The notes beneath the pieces were generated by a model. It saw nothing but the letters and a program-made list of their open reading frames with translations, was not told the origin of the DNA and searched no databases. Made by a program: the position numbers and the translations under genes. From contig NC_092868.1 of NCBI RefSeq assembly GCF_032062135.1, positions 42,237,163-42,301,162 on the forward strand: a DNA stretch of 64,000 bases, read 5' to 3'. Positions 33,285 to 44,751 of the stretch are shown piece after piece. Each line of letters begins with the position of its first letter. Positions within the stretch are counted from its first letter, which is position 1. This DNA is from Pyxicephalus adspersus (Eukaryota > Chordata > Amphibia > Anura > Pyxicephalidae).

Positions 33285-34085
33285 TTATATTCTGTTCAGT
33301 GATGTGACTTGCAGCAGCAAGGAGAACAAGGAAACAGCAGCATCTCCTGCTTCCCTTTAGCCGTGCAGCCTGAGATGTAATTTCTAGGCATCTCTAGCAC
33401 ACACTCTCAGGCTGTGCACAGTTGCAGGGTATTTTAGAAGCAGATTAGTCCCTGGCTTCATTCTGCCCTGCCTCAAGGACTTTATAGTTGTCTGTTGTAG
33501 TGTTAAGCCGTGCTGATGTGCTGCTGTAATATTTGTGTATGTATTATTTGTTAAAGTTATTGTTGCTGACCCTGCCTGTTTCTGACCCTGAGACTGTATC
33601 CTGTCTGGACCAACCATGTGCCTTTGACCCTGACTACGCTTTGTCTTTATGCTTGGATACCTTGTCTGGTGGACTCACTACCTGTATATCACATCTGGCC
33701 CTATATTCTGGACATGTCTATGCTGGAATCCTTTAAATCAGTGGTCGCCAACCGGTGGTCTCCGGGGTCAGAAGAAAGACTCCGCTGAGGGGGCGCACCG
33801 GCTAGAGCGGCGGACCAAGGCCCGTACAGATCACAGGCCCAGGGAAGTGGGTGGGTTGTTTCTCTGACATTATAGCGTCACTCTGGGGGATGTTTCTTCC
33901 CCTTTAAGTGACACACAGCTCCCTGCGCACTGGCGGGCAGGAGCCGGTAAATTTAGTGGTGAATGGGACCGAAAAGGTTGGCGACCACTGCTTTATTTTG
34001 CTTTATCTGTGGACCCTGATATTCTGTCAGTCTTTCTCGAGACTGAAGAGTACTGATGCTGGACCAGGGCCTTACTTACAACTTC
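33285..34085 (+). repeat. Second copy of the 600-bp dispersed repeat
   Basis: Aligns with 9640-10025 plus 10690-10920. It is interrupted by the hAT element at 33739-33990; after that insertion GCTTTATCTGTGGACCCTGA resumes the repeat. Confidence 0.7.
33739..33990. mobile_element. hAT-type MITE (CAGTGGTC family), copy 2
   Basis: Perfect 15-base inverted ends CAGTGGTCGCCAACC / GGTTGGCGACCACTG. Flanks CTTTAAAT / CTTTATTT match 6 of 8. Confidence 0.9.
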
Positions 34086-34542
34086 CATCTAGAAAGACTA
34101 CATAGCCAACTGTGTACCTCATTTCTGATGTTACCATATGCTTCTACACCTGTGCCCAACAAATTTTTATTATTGTCAATACAGAAGATTCGTCCAATAA
34201 TGTGCCATTAATTAGCTAAATTCTTCTTTACCTTTATGCAATAAGTAAACCATTCTGACTCTTCTCTGTATATGCTATTATTAGTTCATAGGGCCCTGTT
34301 TTATTAGATATCACGTAGGTATTTTTATAAACATTCTCCTGTACTATACATAACCAGTCAGAAAACAAGTCCAACGTTAATGATCCTTCACTAGATGAAC
34401 AGATATGAGTTATTACAGTCAGTAAAATATCTCTTAGATATGACCGTGTACCAGATATAACTAGACACAACTGACATGGACAATCCAATGAAAATATGCA
34501 CCAGACACTGACAGCCAGTGGATGGCAAAGATTTCTGGAGCC

Positions 34543-34900
34543 TTAAAGTGGAACTAAAGTGAAAATAAAAACATGACACTTACCTTTGCTTACACAGATC
34601 CTTCGATCCCTCCGGAGCTGTCTTCCATGTGGTCATGTGTCGTCCTGGTTTCTTGCTTCGCTCTGGCGTTGAGGAAGCGCCGGGCACCACCATTTTCTTC
34701 CTTCTTCCTGTGTCTTCTGCCTACATCATCTAATCTCGCACTGCGCACCCTGGAGATCGGGTGACATATGCAGCTGTATTGGAGAAAAAAAAAATCTCAC
34801 TGCACATGCATAAGATTGGTACCTTTCATTTTTATTGACTGAAAAGTCCCTTCTACTGCCACAGCGGTAAAGACAGGATGGGAGGGGCTTTGCTTTTTTT
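34543..34900 (-). repeat. Dispersed repeat, TTAAAG-end family, copy 2
   Basis: Begins TTAAAGTGGAACTAAAG, the same end type as 43909-44356. The body matches 1060-1375 in reverse. A 101-codon frame across it is repeat sequence. Confidence 0.6.
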
Positions 34901-34958
34901 TTTAGAATGAGGCATTCAATGAGAACAAAAAACATTTTTACTTGATCCACCCTTCTAT

Positions 34959-35475
34959 TTAACCTCCCTAGCAGTAACCCCGAAAAAAAAGAAAAAAGTT
35001 GGTAAAAGCGGTAACCCCGAGTCACACTCATGGTAGGTAATCCTATGGGAGGTATTAGTAAATATAGCGCTTACCTGATCCGCTGGGGTCCCGGGTCGTC
35101 CATCGCCGTCACCAGGAAGTTCCCGATGACGTTGATGCCTGTGTACGTTGCTGGCGGGGCGGGGCAAGAAATTCAAAATCCATTTGTATTGCATTCAATA
35201 CAAGATAACTGTATTAAATGCAATACATTTGATTTATATGTGTAAAAGCAATACATTTTTTTAAAGAACATTTATTTTACAGTATATATAATAGTATGAG
35301 TATAATGTGTATATATATATTTTTTTTTTTAATTAAAAAAAAATAATTTTTTTTTAATTTATAGATTTTTTAATTTATTCAATTTATTATTTTTACATGA
35401 TTTTGTGTTTCAATTTTTATTATACTCATACTATTATACTGTAAAATAAATTTTCATGAAAAACAAAAAACTGAT
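34959..35475. mobile_element. TTAA-type (piggyBac-like) MITE, copy 1
   Basis: Left end TTAACCTCCCTAGCAGTAAC. Contains GTATTGCATTCAATACAAGA and an internal inverted pair built on TTTTACAGTATA / TATACTGTAAAA (about 35268-35305 against 35415-35456). It matches 37610-38118. The right edge is approximate. Confidence 0.65.
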
Positions 35476-35837
35476 TATTTTAATTGCATTGTATTTGTCC
35501 CCAAACATAGCTGCTGTAGTTAGCTTTACATTTTTTAAATGCGTTATTGCTATATTTTGTATTACTGTATTAAACTAGAGACTTGGAGAATAGCCACTAG
35601 ACGAAGTGCATATTTGTTATTACAAGCCTCACTGCTAAAAATTCGATATCCCATGCTTACTAACCGCACAGAGAGTGTATTGTTTTCCATGAGTCAGCTC
35701 ACCTATGGGCTTGCATTGTGAGAAGGAGCAAGTCAAGCACTCCAACACAAGAAGCATTATGTTTGATCATTTTTATCTACTCCAGCCTCTTTACGTTACA
35801 TTCTATGTGCATTATATAGCCATGCATTATATAGCTC

Positions 35838-35991
35838 AGACCTGCGACGTGAGAGTGGGCAGGTTCTGACATTATGACACCACTCTAGGGGAAGTTACTT
35901 CTCTTTGAGTGACACACGGCTCCCTGCACATGCGCGGTCTAGAGTCCGTGCACTTAGTGGTCCGTAGATCCGAAAAGGTTGGGGACCACTG
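35838..35991. mobile_element. hAT-type MITE (CAGTGGTC family), left-truncated copy
   Basis: Only the right half remains, ending GGTTGGGGACCACTG. The body GAGTGACACACGGCTCCCTG matches the other copies. Confidence 0.8.
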
Positions 35992-37609
35992 CCCTAGAGA
36001 AGCTCAGAAGTGAAAAATATCTCCAGAGATAAAAAGCTCAGCCAGCAGAAGCTCCATAGAAGGCAAAACTTCTTGAGTCTCAGTCAACTCCTCCTCAAAA
36101 ACCATGTTGAGTTAAAGTGTTGCTTTCCCCCAAGTAAATTAGTACAGCGTGAAAGGAAAAAAAAAACAAAACTTTACAACATGCAGCTAACACCTCCAAG
36201 ACACTAGGCTTTTTGTTTAATGAAAGCCATACATTTTTAGAAATAGTTCCATGGTAAAGCATATATGAGATTTTAGTGATTGAGTTTGGATCTATTGTAT
36301 ACACAGACTCATAGAATTGGTTTCCTTATTTCTGCATGTTTTAGTAAAAAATATTAAAATCTATTCATTACCATATTTCAATTTAGGGTTCTAGTTAAAT
36401 CTCTGAAAACCTTTGCAAAAATTGCAAATTATACTAAAGCCTAATACACCTCATAGTGATTGTTTCCAACTACAGCAAGAATGAAGATGCTCTGCAGACA
36501 GTTCTGTTCAGTGAACAGAAGAAGGGGGTGGTTGAATGGAAGGTGCCCCTATGCATTGTTACCAATAGAAAAAATCGAGCTGTCCTTAGCATCTGCCATT
36601 TAAAGACCAATTAGGCAATGTGGAACACTAAATGAGGACATGGGACATGGGACAGCTGAAGTTTTCACTAGACTTTTACTTCAGATGATCATGAACGAAA
36701 ACTAACTTTATTAGGAGGGAACAATGTATGATCATTACTTGATTTGTTCAGTGCCTCGCTGAGCAAATAAAAGGCCAGAGAAACGAAAACACTCTTATCA
36801 ATCTTATCAACCTTGTGTGGCAATAAGGAGGTATTTATATTGTTTTTTTCCTAGAAAAGCTCATAACCTTCCAGGAGATCATACAAAAGTCCAGTGATTA
36901 TAGGCAGAAATGGAGTGATGGACAAGATACTGTATTACTTTGTGCACAGGCAGACAATAATGACCACACTATTGCCTCACGGAAAGGCCAAGGGACAAAT
37001 GCAGCCAGCAAGTGGTTTCCAATAACCTGCTAGCTAGAAGTAATATAATTTGGAATTATTAGGTCTTCCTATTATGCAAAAACAATTTTTTTTAATTTGA
37101 ATGTAAGTAGATCTGAACAAAAAAACTCTGAAAATAACTCAACATCTGGGGCTTTAGAGGCCAACCATAATCAAATTGAACATGTAGCTTATCAAAACTT
37201 TAAATCTTTATTAGAACAACATTAAAAAGATAAATGTTAAAACCATATAAAATGTGCGATAGATATAACTAAATACTCGTGTCTAGGTTGCCCACATATA
37301 TGGGGGAAAACCTTGCTGATTTCAACTCGTTTTACGGAATAAATCCGCTTCTTCAGGAAAAGACAGAAGACAGAGACAGAAATATCTGGTTTCTATGGCA
37401 GTAGTGTAGCAACTATAATTTAAAACCCCCATATATTTATAAATTAATTTTATAATTTAAAATTAATAGTGATACTGTGATTCACCTCACTATACATGAT
37501 TCTCAATCAATTTTCAATCCCCTCTTGTAATGTTCATAGCAATGAGCTTGTGTTGTACTCTGTTTTCTGATTCTGAATGGATCGTGTTACTGCTCTGGCA
37601 TGCCTGCAT
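35992..37609. other. Intergenic, no gene recognised
   Basis: No domain-bearing open frames. Near 37320-37365 is a reversed relative of the CCTGAGGAAGC core at about 4045. Confidence 0.45.
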
Positions 37610-38118
37610 CTAGCCTCCCCAGATGCTGAAAGCGGTAACCCCCAGTCACACTTGGGGTAACTAAAACAGTGAAAACCAATAGTAAATAGAACGTTACCTG
37701 ATCCGCCGGCGTCCTTCCCATCTCCTTGCTTCCTACAGCCGGTGTCCTCTGCATCTGATGAGTTACCCAGGAGTTCCCGGTGACGTCGGTGTGTGCAGCC
37801 GTTGCATCGGTGTCGCGGCGGGAATTTCACGTTATTTTGTATTACATTCAATACAAAATAACTGTATTGAATGCAATACAGTGGATTTATATGTCTAAAA
37901 GCTGTACATTGTCTTTCATGAAAATTTATTTTACAGTATAATAGTATGAGTATAATATTTATTTGAAATGTTTTTTTTTTTTTTATTTAATTTATTTAAT
38001 TTTTTATTTTGACATGATTTTGTGTTTCAAACTTTATTATAATCATTCCATTATAATATACTGTAAAATAAATTTTCATGAAAAACAATGTACAGAAATG
38101 AACTATCCTGGAGGTTAA
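37610..38118. mobile_element. TTAA-type (piggyBac-like) MITE, copy 2
   Basis: Same body as 34959-35475: AGCGGTAACCCC, CCTGATCCGC, TACATTCAATACAAAATAAC and paired TTTTACAGTATA arms. Right end GGAGGTTAA. The left end is degraded. Confidence 0.65.
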
Positions 38119-38504
38119 AGATAAAACCATTTTCAGAAATTGCCACAGCTATCACCAGAATGGTGTAAAAAATCCCCCTCAACCTTTTATTCCAGTGTAA
38201 ATTTTAAAATCTTGGATGGAAGATGGTCAGAGGCACAAATGTAGATGGTTACTCCACATCTAAAAGGTATTTCAACAACCCTACACAACATACACACTCT
38301 GTCCAAAACAAATACGTTTTGGCTTTACATACACCTTAATTTACCAATTCAATTCAAGTTTTTTTATTAGTAAAAAAAATAAAAAATTTAAATTATTAAA
38401 TACCTAGGTCAGATCCACACAGGAGTTTTTGGTGCCAGTCTTTGGCAATCCTTATTGGGAAGGGTGAAGGTAACCAATGAAGAAAGTACAGCAGGAAAGA
38501 AAAG
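38119..38504. other. No gene recognised
   Basis: AT-rich intergenic DNA between two repeats. Nothing further is visible. Confidence 0.4.
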
Positions 38505-38660
38505 TTGACTAAGGTCTTGTTTGGACTAGTGGGAAGAATGTGTGTAGCTCATGATGCCTGGCACCTTACCAGCCATCACCACTGCCCTGGTTTGAGTGAA
38601 TTGTACTGAGCTGTTCTTTGTGGCCCTATTTATTTCTATGGGCAACCACGGGTAAGGTGG
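38505..38660 (+). repeat. Dispersed repeat, copy 2
   Basis: Partner of 7595-7860 (GGCACCTTACCAGCC, CACCACTG, GGGCAACCACGGGTAAGG). A C run of about 17 bases follows at 38868-38885. Confidence 0.45.
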
Positions 38661-39837
38661 TACATATAGCGCCTTAACCGGGGGCACAGTTCAGGGGTGT
38701 GAGGCAGCAATGGCTGCACCACAACCTGAATGCCAGTTTGAAGTGTCCCACCAAGATGGTGATTCGTGATCTACAACAGTCCCACAACACTGTGGGACAC
38801 AGCAATTCTCTGCAACAGTCTACTATGCGCCATTATTGTTGGAAGGGTGCAATGTGGCGCTCATTCTCCCCCCCCCCCCCCCCCCACATAGAACTGCGCT
38901 CTGGCGCTTGAAACGATCTCTAACACTAATTTCCATTGACAAATATTAAGAATTTGTACTAGGTTTACAGGGATGTGAGGCAAAAATAAAAAGGAGAGAA
39001 TAATATTTTGGAGGGACAAACCCACTTTTTGCCATGCTGTATCTCAAGCCTTTTAGGAATCCTGTAATATCCTTGAGCTAGGTTATCTTTTCTTTCTGTA
39101 GTCAGATAGCTAGCAATAATTTAGCAGTGTGCTCTATCACAGACTTATGTCTTTAATGTCAGTGCAGGACAGTTCGTTCATTGTTCATGCAGGAGTCATG
39201 AAAGTTCTATGAACTCAGTGAAATGAGCTATAACCACAGGGGGCAGGAAGGATTTCTAAAGGCAACAATTAGCAACTCAAAGAGAGTAATCATAGAAAGA
39301 TAGATACAGAGAGACAAAGGAATATTGTTTCTTTACTATTTTACATTTTTTTGTAAACATTTTTTTAGCAAATAAATGCTAAATAAACTAAAAATATATT
39401 AAATTCTCAATAGTAAAGAAAATACTCCATACATAGGAATAATGATCATAAATTCTGGGGATGTAGAAAACAAAAAATGGAAAGTGTCATCTTCACAGAG
39501 ACAGTTGTGACTTTTGTGTCTTAAGTATCCTAAAGTGAAAATTCTGCTTGCAAAATTTGTGAGCAGGCAGAAATTGCAGGTATTTATTGCAGAAAGGGAT
39601 AGGCCATGTCTCTTCTGTAACAAAACATACTTACCTGCCTGATCACTGCCTTCCTTATGATACCAGGATATGGTATTATACATCCCTTGGCGCAGGTGGG
39701 ACTGAATGAACTCCCACAAGCATGCCCATGAGTTACGTCACCCCAGACTGGCCGATCAAGATGGCTGTAGATCAAGTATCCCAGATACAAGTCACAATTT
39801 TTTGTGTACCTTAAAGACAGAATGGAATTGTTTTACA
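38661..39837. other. Intergenic, no gene recognised
   Basis: Open frames of up to 106 codons on the - strand near 39400-39790 show no domain or splice context. Confidence 0.4.
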
Positions 39838-40085
39838 AAATAAATATAGTCCGTTCACCTAGTACCTTCCAGGAATATTTCACTTTGCTTAGTAAATAGG
39901 ATGAAGCGCTAATGATCTCAACTATTCAATCACATGCAAGGAAAAAAATGGCACAAGATTTCAAGCACATAATTGAGTATTTTTAGTAAAGTGAATTTTG
40001 ACCACATTTATTGTGCTAAGTGAATTATTTTTTGCTGGATGAAAATTCACCTTGACAAGTGTACAGGCTAAGTTTCTTCAGCCTC
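39838..40085 (+). repeat. Dispersed repeat, second copy of the intron 2 element
   Basis: Aligns in order with 15705-15945 (GTTCACCTAG, AAAATTCACCTTGACAAG, TACAGGCTAAGTTTCTT). Confidence 0.5.
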
Positions 40086-41388
40086 AATGTATCTGCAAGG
40101 AAGTTTGGTCCTGATGGTGGCACCCTGAAAGGAAGTGCTAGGACAAAGATGAAAACAATGTGTACTACACATCTGCAATACATGTACAATTCAACGTAAA
40201 TTCCAGTTTGCAAAGGTGCATCTTTTTTTTCTAGCTAGTGTATTGTAGGAGTTAAAACCCTCTATCAGTTTTTTGCTTTCTGTGTCCCATTGGGTAGATT
40301 TCCCTTTATTTTCTGTCTTGGAAATGCAAAAGGAAAATATAAAGAAATTTCTCCAGTGAACAGAATTCCCTTCTTAATAGTCGGCCAAAAAAATGCATGC
40401 ATGCAAACTGCATGTTCAGAAAAATTGTACGCTTTGTACTGCATGATTGCATAGTGTTGCTTGGCCTCTGGCCTTTCTGATTATGTGAACAGAGACTTTC
40501 TTCTGGTTGCTGTTTGCATGGCATTAAACTTCTACATATATGGCCTGTGGATAGGCTGCTGAAGTGCCAAATAATGCTCTATGACCATGGCTATTCCCCA
40601 AATACAGATCGTGGATCAGATCATGCGGGTAAATATATGGTATGAGCTGAGTGCTGAATGTGTCATTTCAAAATGTTACCTATTGCCAGAGACATGAAAA
40701 CCAGTACTGTGTCTCCTTAGGAAGAAGTAACAAGCTAACAAAAAAGAGCCCCCTCTCTGCTGCTGTTACTTCCATCACCAGAGATGATTTGGGGCAACAT
40801 GGGACTCTAGGAAAGGTAGCAGATTTCACCTATCTTGTCAAATGACAATAATGTTTGAAAGAACCACAAAGCAGATGCCCCATTGTATCATCTATAAGGA
40901 TGTGGCCCTTCAAACATCACCCAAAAGCAAAAATCCAATTTAGTCATCTTCCTGATGTACAGAAAGAATGTAAAGGTTGTAGCTGGACCCCTGGATAATC
41001 CCTGGGCCCTAGGCTGCTGTTTAAGTTTTCTTGTGGTTGACTCACCAGGTTACTTTTGTTCTGAAACAATATTCATGCCCAAAATATTTGCTCTTGCCAT
41101 TAAAGTACAGGAAATATATTGCTGTCCATTGCAGCTATTCCTACGGCTTGTGGCTTTTCTTCTTACTCAGAGGTCCTCCTTAATACCGCTTCTTGCTTCA
41201 ATATTGGGGCTTCAGACAATTTAATTTCCGTAGCTGTGTCCTGTGTTATTACAGGTGTATTACGCAGTTTCACCGCTGATGTCCTTTATTTCTCAGGCAG
41301 TAATATTAGCAAACACAGTGTTTTTCTGTTCTTACCTACTAATTTTCCACAAGGCTGAAGGGTGTCATTACAGTGATTGGAAGGAGGG
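40086..41388. other. No gene recognised upstream of the otoconin gene
   Basis: Short open frames only. Proximal control DNA of the otoconin gene is expected toward the right edge. Confidence 0.4.
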
Positions 41389-41413
41389 CTTTATAGGGGT
41401 TGCAAATATAAGG
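41389..41413 (+). promoter_or_regulatory. TATA-like elements before the otoconin gene
   Basis: Two candidates lie close together: CTTTATAGGGG (41389-41399) and ATATAAGG (41406-41413). Starts about 30 bases downstream would give a 5' UTR of roughly 25-50 bases before the ATG at 41466. Confidence 0.45.
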
Positions 41414-41465
41414 AACACGCAGGCTGCAGAGAGTCAGTTCCTGAGACCAACACAGAGAACCCAAG

Positions 41466-41505
41466 ATGGCCAGGTGTCTTGTTGTAGGACTGGCGGTAAC
41501 ATGCA
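41466..41505 (+). CDS. oc22: Otoconin exon 1 (40-nt coding part)
   Basis: Codes MARCLVVGLAVTC plus one base. Start context AAGATGG is good. Donor A/GTAAGA. It holds only the first two-thirds of the signal peptide and is too short to stand out as an open frame. Confidence 0.85.
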
Positions 41506-44500
41506 GTAAGAACAATTCTCTACTTATTTTACCAAAATTTTTTGTGTATAAGATACATAGAGAGGGGTAATTTTGATTCTATTTTTGACAATTGCTTAAA
41601 AGCTCATACAAGCATACCACCTGATCATAAGATTATTGAGTGCTGTGAAATCTCAGAGAAGATCCAGTACCTTTTGCCACCAATACATCAGCTACACAAC
41701 CTGGTGGGCATGATCTTTTACATTGTAATTTAGTGTTAGGGATAAGGGTTTCTCCTATTTTTTTTCTGTCTCTAATTTCCCATGATCTCTGTGTTTTGTT
41801 TTTACTTATCGTCCTCCATGTGCCTCTTTGTTGCCCCTGTAAACTTATCACAGGTCAGCTGTATTGGTTTTCAGAATGTGGCACCCAAGGTGCTGTACAA
41901 GGGTCTGGTGGTAGTATTGCAAAGAGTCATCAGGAATCCTACCTCCTAGCCCTTGTGTCTAAATATTCTTTTTATGACTCACAATGGAAAAGTATTTAGG
42001 TAGGGAAAACCCTGACCTTCATCCCCCAAACACCCACACAAACTTTTTGGTTGCTCGAACATTGCTGTGCAAGCAAAATAGTGTTATTAACAGGGGTCAG
42101 GGTCACCAGGTATTTAAAAGGTAAAATTTCACATTTTTTAAAATTTTATCTACCTTAATATCCATTGTTTTTAAATTATGTTTAACTTTACTTTGGAGGG
42201 AATAATTGTACTTTAATGTTGCGGTAAGGGTTGTCATTAAATTTAATAGTTAGGTGGATAAGGAGACACAAATACAAAGGAAACCTGTTCCTTTGGGGAC
42301 TTTTAAGGCAGCAAAAACAATTATAATAAAAACAAATTTATTGGATCATTTTTAAAAAAAAATAAAAAGACACATAAAAACACAGCATGATATAACAGTT
42401 ACAACCTCCTGGTGGAGTGGATTTTTACCTGTTAGATGTGTTGAAACACCCTTTACCTATACTCCACACTTATTGTGCACTTACTCCACACTTAGAATGT
42501 ACAATATATGGATATACCAGGAGGTTGTAACTGTGATATCATGCTGTGTTTTTACGTGTCTTCTATTTTAAAAAATATGATCCAATAAACTTGTTTTTAT
42601 TAATATAATTGTTTTGCTGCCTTAAAAGTCAGAGTTTCTTTGTTTTTGTGTCTCCTAGAATATATTACGGTAGATGTGGTAGCTTTTTAACATATGAAGG
42701 ATTGAAACCTTTTGCCTTGTTGTTTTAGTTAAGTGGATAAGATACAGGGTGTACAGGGTGTTAGGTGATAAGTTAGGGTTGGTTAATTGTTTATCTTAAA
42801 GGTTACAGTAGGGATTTAAGTTGGGAAAATGTTACAAGTTAAAATGAACCTGTTGCTTGCTCTACATGCTTGCCGAGAGAAGAAATAACTGCTAATGACT
42901 TACTGATGCCAGATATTGGTGGATGGTATCTGGTATCCAGTGGCCAGAATTATCCCAAATGTGGAGAACTGGCAAAATTTAGGGACTATCCACGAGACAC
43001 TAGGCAACTCTGGTACCATTTATAATGAGCATGTATGGTTTAATGTCTCTTCTTGTCTTGCAGTCATTGCCCTGGTCACCAGCACCCCAGCACAATTTGA
43101 TGAAATGATTAAAGTGACCACCATCATTTATGGCCTAGCTAACTTCTCTGATTATGGCTGCCACTGTGGAGACAACAACGGAGGAAGACCAGTGGATGCT
43201 ATTGATTGGTAATATTTCTGTTTCTGGATCAAATAATGTATTGGGCTTTTTTATAAAAACTCCTGCATGTTATAGTCAGCCTGTTGTTGAGGTATAAGGT
43301 ACTACAGTGGTGCCGTTAGCATATCTATTGTATAATAGATCAATCCCCAGTATTTTTGGTAAGTCAAGTGGGCATTTTGCTACTGATAGGGCATTTTGAC
43401 ACTGACCCGTCCTGACCTAAATGTAAGTGTGAACATAGCTCATGTTCCTCACATTTGTAATAAACATAAATAAACTTGTATCTTGTAACTTGTATCCTCT
43501 AGGTGCTGCCATGAACAGGCGTGCTGCCACAACGAGGCTGAATTGAGAGGCTGCAACCCTGTGATCCAGGCCTATCGCTTCTATACCGAAGAGGAGCAGA
43601 GGGTTAAATGCCGTAAGTGTCCTGGAGATACCATTACATCATACTATCATGTTGGTGGTGCTTTTGGGCAACTTTATAGCAAACACATTCATTATGTTTT
43701 CAATTCTAACTACTATCACATCCTTTTATAGGACTTACCTTGCTTTGTAAATGTAGATTCAATATTCTAATATATTCAAAAGCAAGTGCTTGGCAAATGT
43801 TTATGCCCAGTATCATGCACCCACTAAATGAAAGGTCGGATCTATTGTACAACAATTGCCACTGACAAGACAAGCAGCTGGAATTGGTCTGAGAAAGGGT
43901 TACATTGCTTAAAGTGGAACTGAACTCAAAAAGTTAATATTTGCTATGGTATAGGTAACATATACAAATGTTTATTGTGCCTTTGTGGTTCCATAAGAAA
44001 TGTTCAGTTTGTATGCAAGTGTACCCAGGTTTTCCCATCTACAGCCCCATAAGCAGTAAATCCGCTGTGTAAGTTCTCACACACTGTTCCCTCTAAATGT
44101 GAATCTTTGTGAGCTGGTTTGGAGTGAGGTTTGGTAATGTCAGTGTTGTACTGCTCAATGTTCTCCTTGCTGGAGGCTCCAACATGAGGACACAAAGCCC
44201 TGCCTCTAAAAAGATGGCCACCTCTATACAGACACATAGTGCAGAACAAAACATTGTAAGTCAATGAGGAGAAGATTAAATGCAGAGAGACCACCACCAG
44301 TACTAGTCCCTTGCCTGCCTTTGGGGTACAGCTTCCATAATTCAGTTTCTCTTTAACTGCAGTCAGGGTGCAATCTCATTCTGCATATTGTCTAAAATAA
44401 ATAAACATTTTGGCAGCAGAACCAGTTCCAAAATATGGCTTTATATTTAGCTATTTGCTCGTACTTTGGTAGGACAGTTTCAATCACACAATATGGTAAC

Positions 44501-44751
44501 TGATCACAGATTGAAAGTTCCGTATTCTGTACTCTTTTTCACCATTCTATGATCAGCAGTTGATGATAATTTTATATGACACCTCTATATTTTTGTCTCC
44601 AGTGAAAGCTCGTGATCGCTGTGAGAAGATGGTCTGTGAGTGTGATGAAAAGGCTGCAAACTGTTTCGCAAAGGAGCTGGAGGATTACAATGTATATTTC
44701 CGAAACATCACATCCCTTGGAGTGTGCAGAGGGCCAAGGCCTTTCTGTTAG
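41466..44751 (+). CDS. oc22: Otoconin-22-like secreted PLA2-fold protein, complete (4 exons)
   Basis: Expected role: matrix protein of aragonite otoconia in the frog inner ear and endolymphatic sac. It has the group-II-like secreted phospholipase A2 fold and probably no enzymatic activity. Exons 41466-41505, 43064-43208, 43503-43612 and 44603-44751 join to 444 nt, 147 residues, all phases agreeing. Residues 1-20 form a signal peptide ending LVTS. The mature protein starts TPAQFDEM, is 127 residues and has 14 cysteines with a terminal Cys, as in group II. From memory it matches Xenopus otoconin-22 closely in length and text. The catalytic motif CCxxHDxC reads CCHEQACC, so His is Gln47 and Asp is Ala48 (mature numbering). 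The calcium loop reads CGDNNGG, without its two middle glycines. N-glycosylation sites are NFS and NIT. A true secreted PLA2 is less likely given these changes. Confidence 0.92.
42261..42656. repeat. Large foldback element in otoconin intron 1
   Basis: Arms of about 145-150 bases (42261-42413 and 42516-42656) are inverted copies at roughly 85-90 percent by eye. They start AGGAGACACAAA and share TTTTAAGGCAGCAAAA, TTTATTGGATCAT and ACAGTTACAACCTCCTGGT. The loop is about 100 bases. Confidence 0.9.
43064..43208 (+). CDS. oc22: Otoconin exon 2
   Basis: Completes the signal peptide (IALVTS), then mature residues from TPAQFDEM through the calcium-loop region to the first bases of Trp42. Acceptor TCTTGCAG/TC, donor TG/GTAATA. 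The open frame extends further left in this frame but lacks a start that fits the family. Confidence 0.92.
43503..43612 (+). CDS. oc22: Otoconin exon 3
   Basis: Covers the former active-site helix: WCCHEQACCHNEAEL, then RGCNP and a YRFY segment. Acceptor CCTCTAG/G, donor C/GTAAGT. Confidence 0.93.
43909..44356. mobile_element. MITE with TTAAAG inverted ends, otoconin intron 3
   Basis: Left TTAAAGTGGAACTGAACT, right TTCAGTTTCTCTTTAA, imperfect inverted repeats. It shares its end type with 34543-34900. Confidence 0.65.
44603..44751 (+). CDS. oc22: Otoconin exon 4
   Basis: Codes KARDRCEKMVCECDEKAANC, the second long helix of the fold with four cysteines, then the group-II-style tail ending RGPRPFC and TAG. 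Acceptor TCTCCAG/TG. Confidence 0.95.

Noticed and set aside
41466..44751. Functional secreted phospholipase A2 or venom-type enzyme
   Set aside because: Both catalytic residues and the calcium-loop glycines are changed, and the length and text fit otoconin-22.
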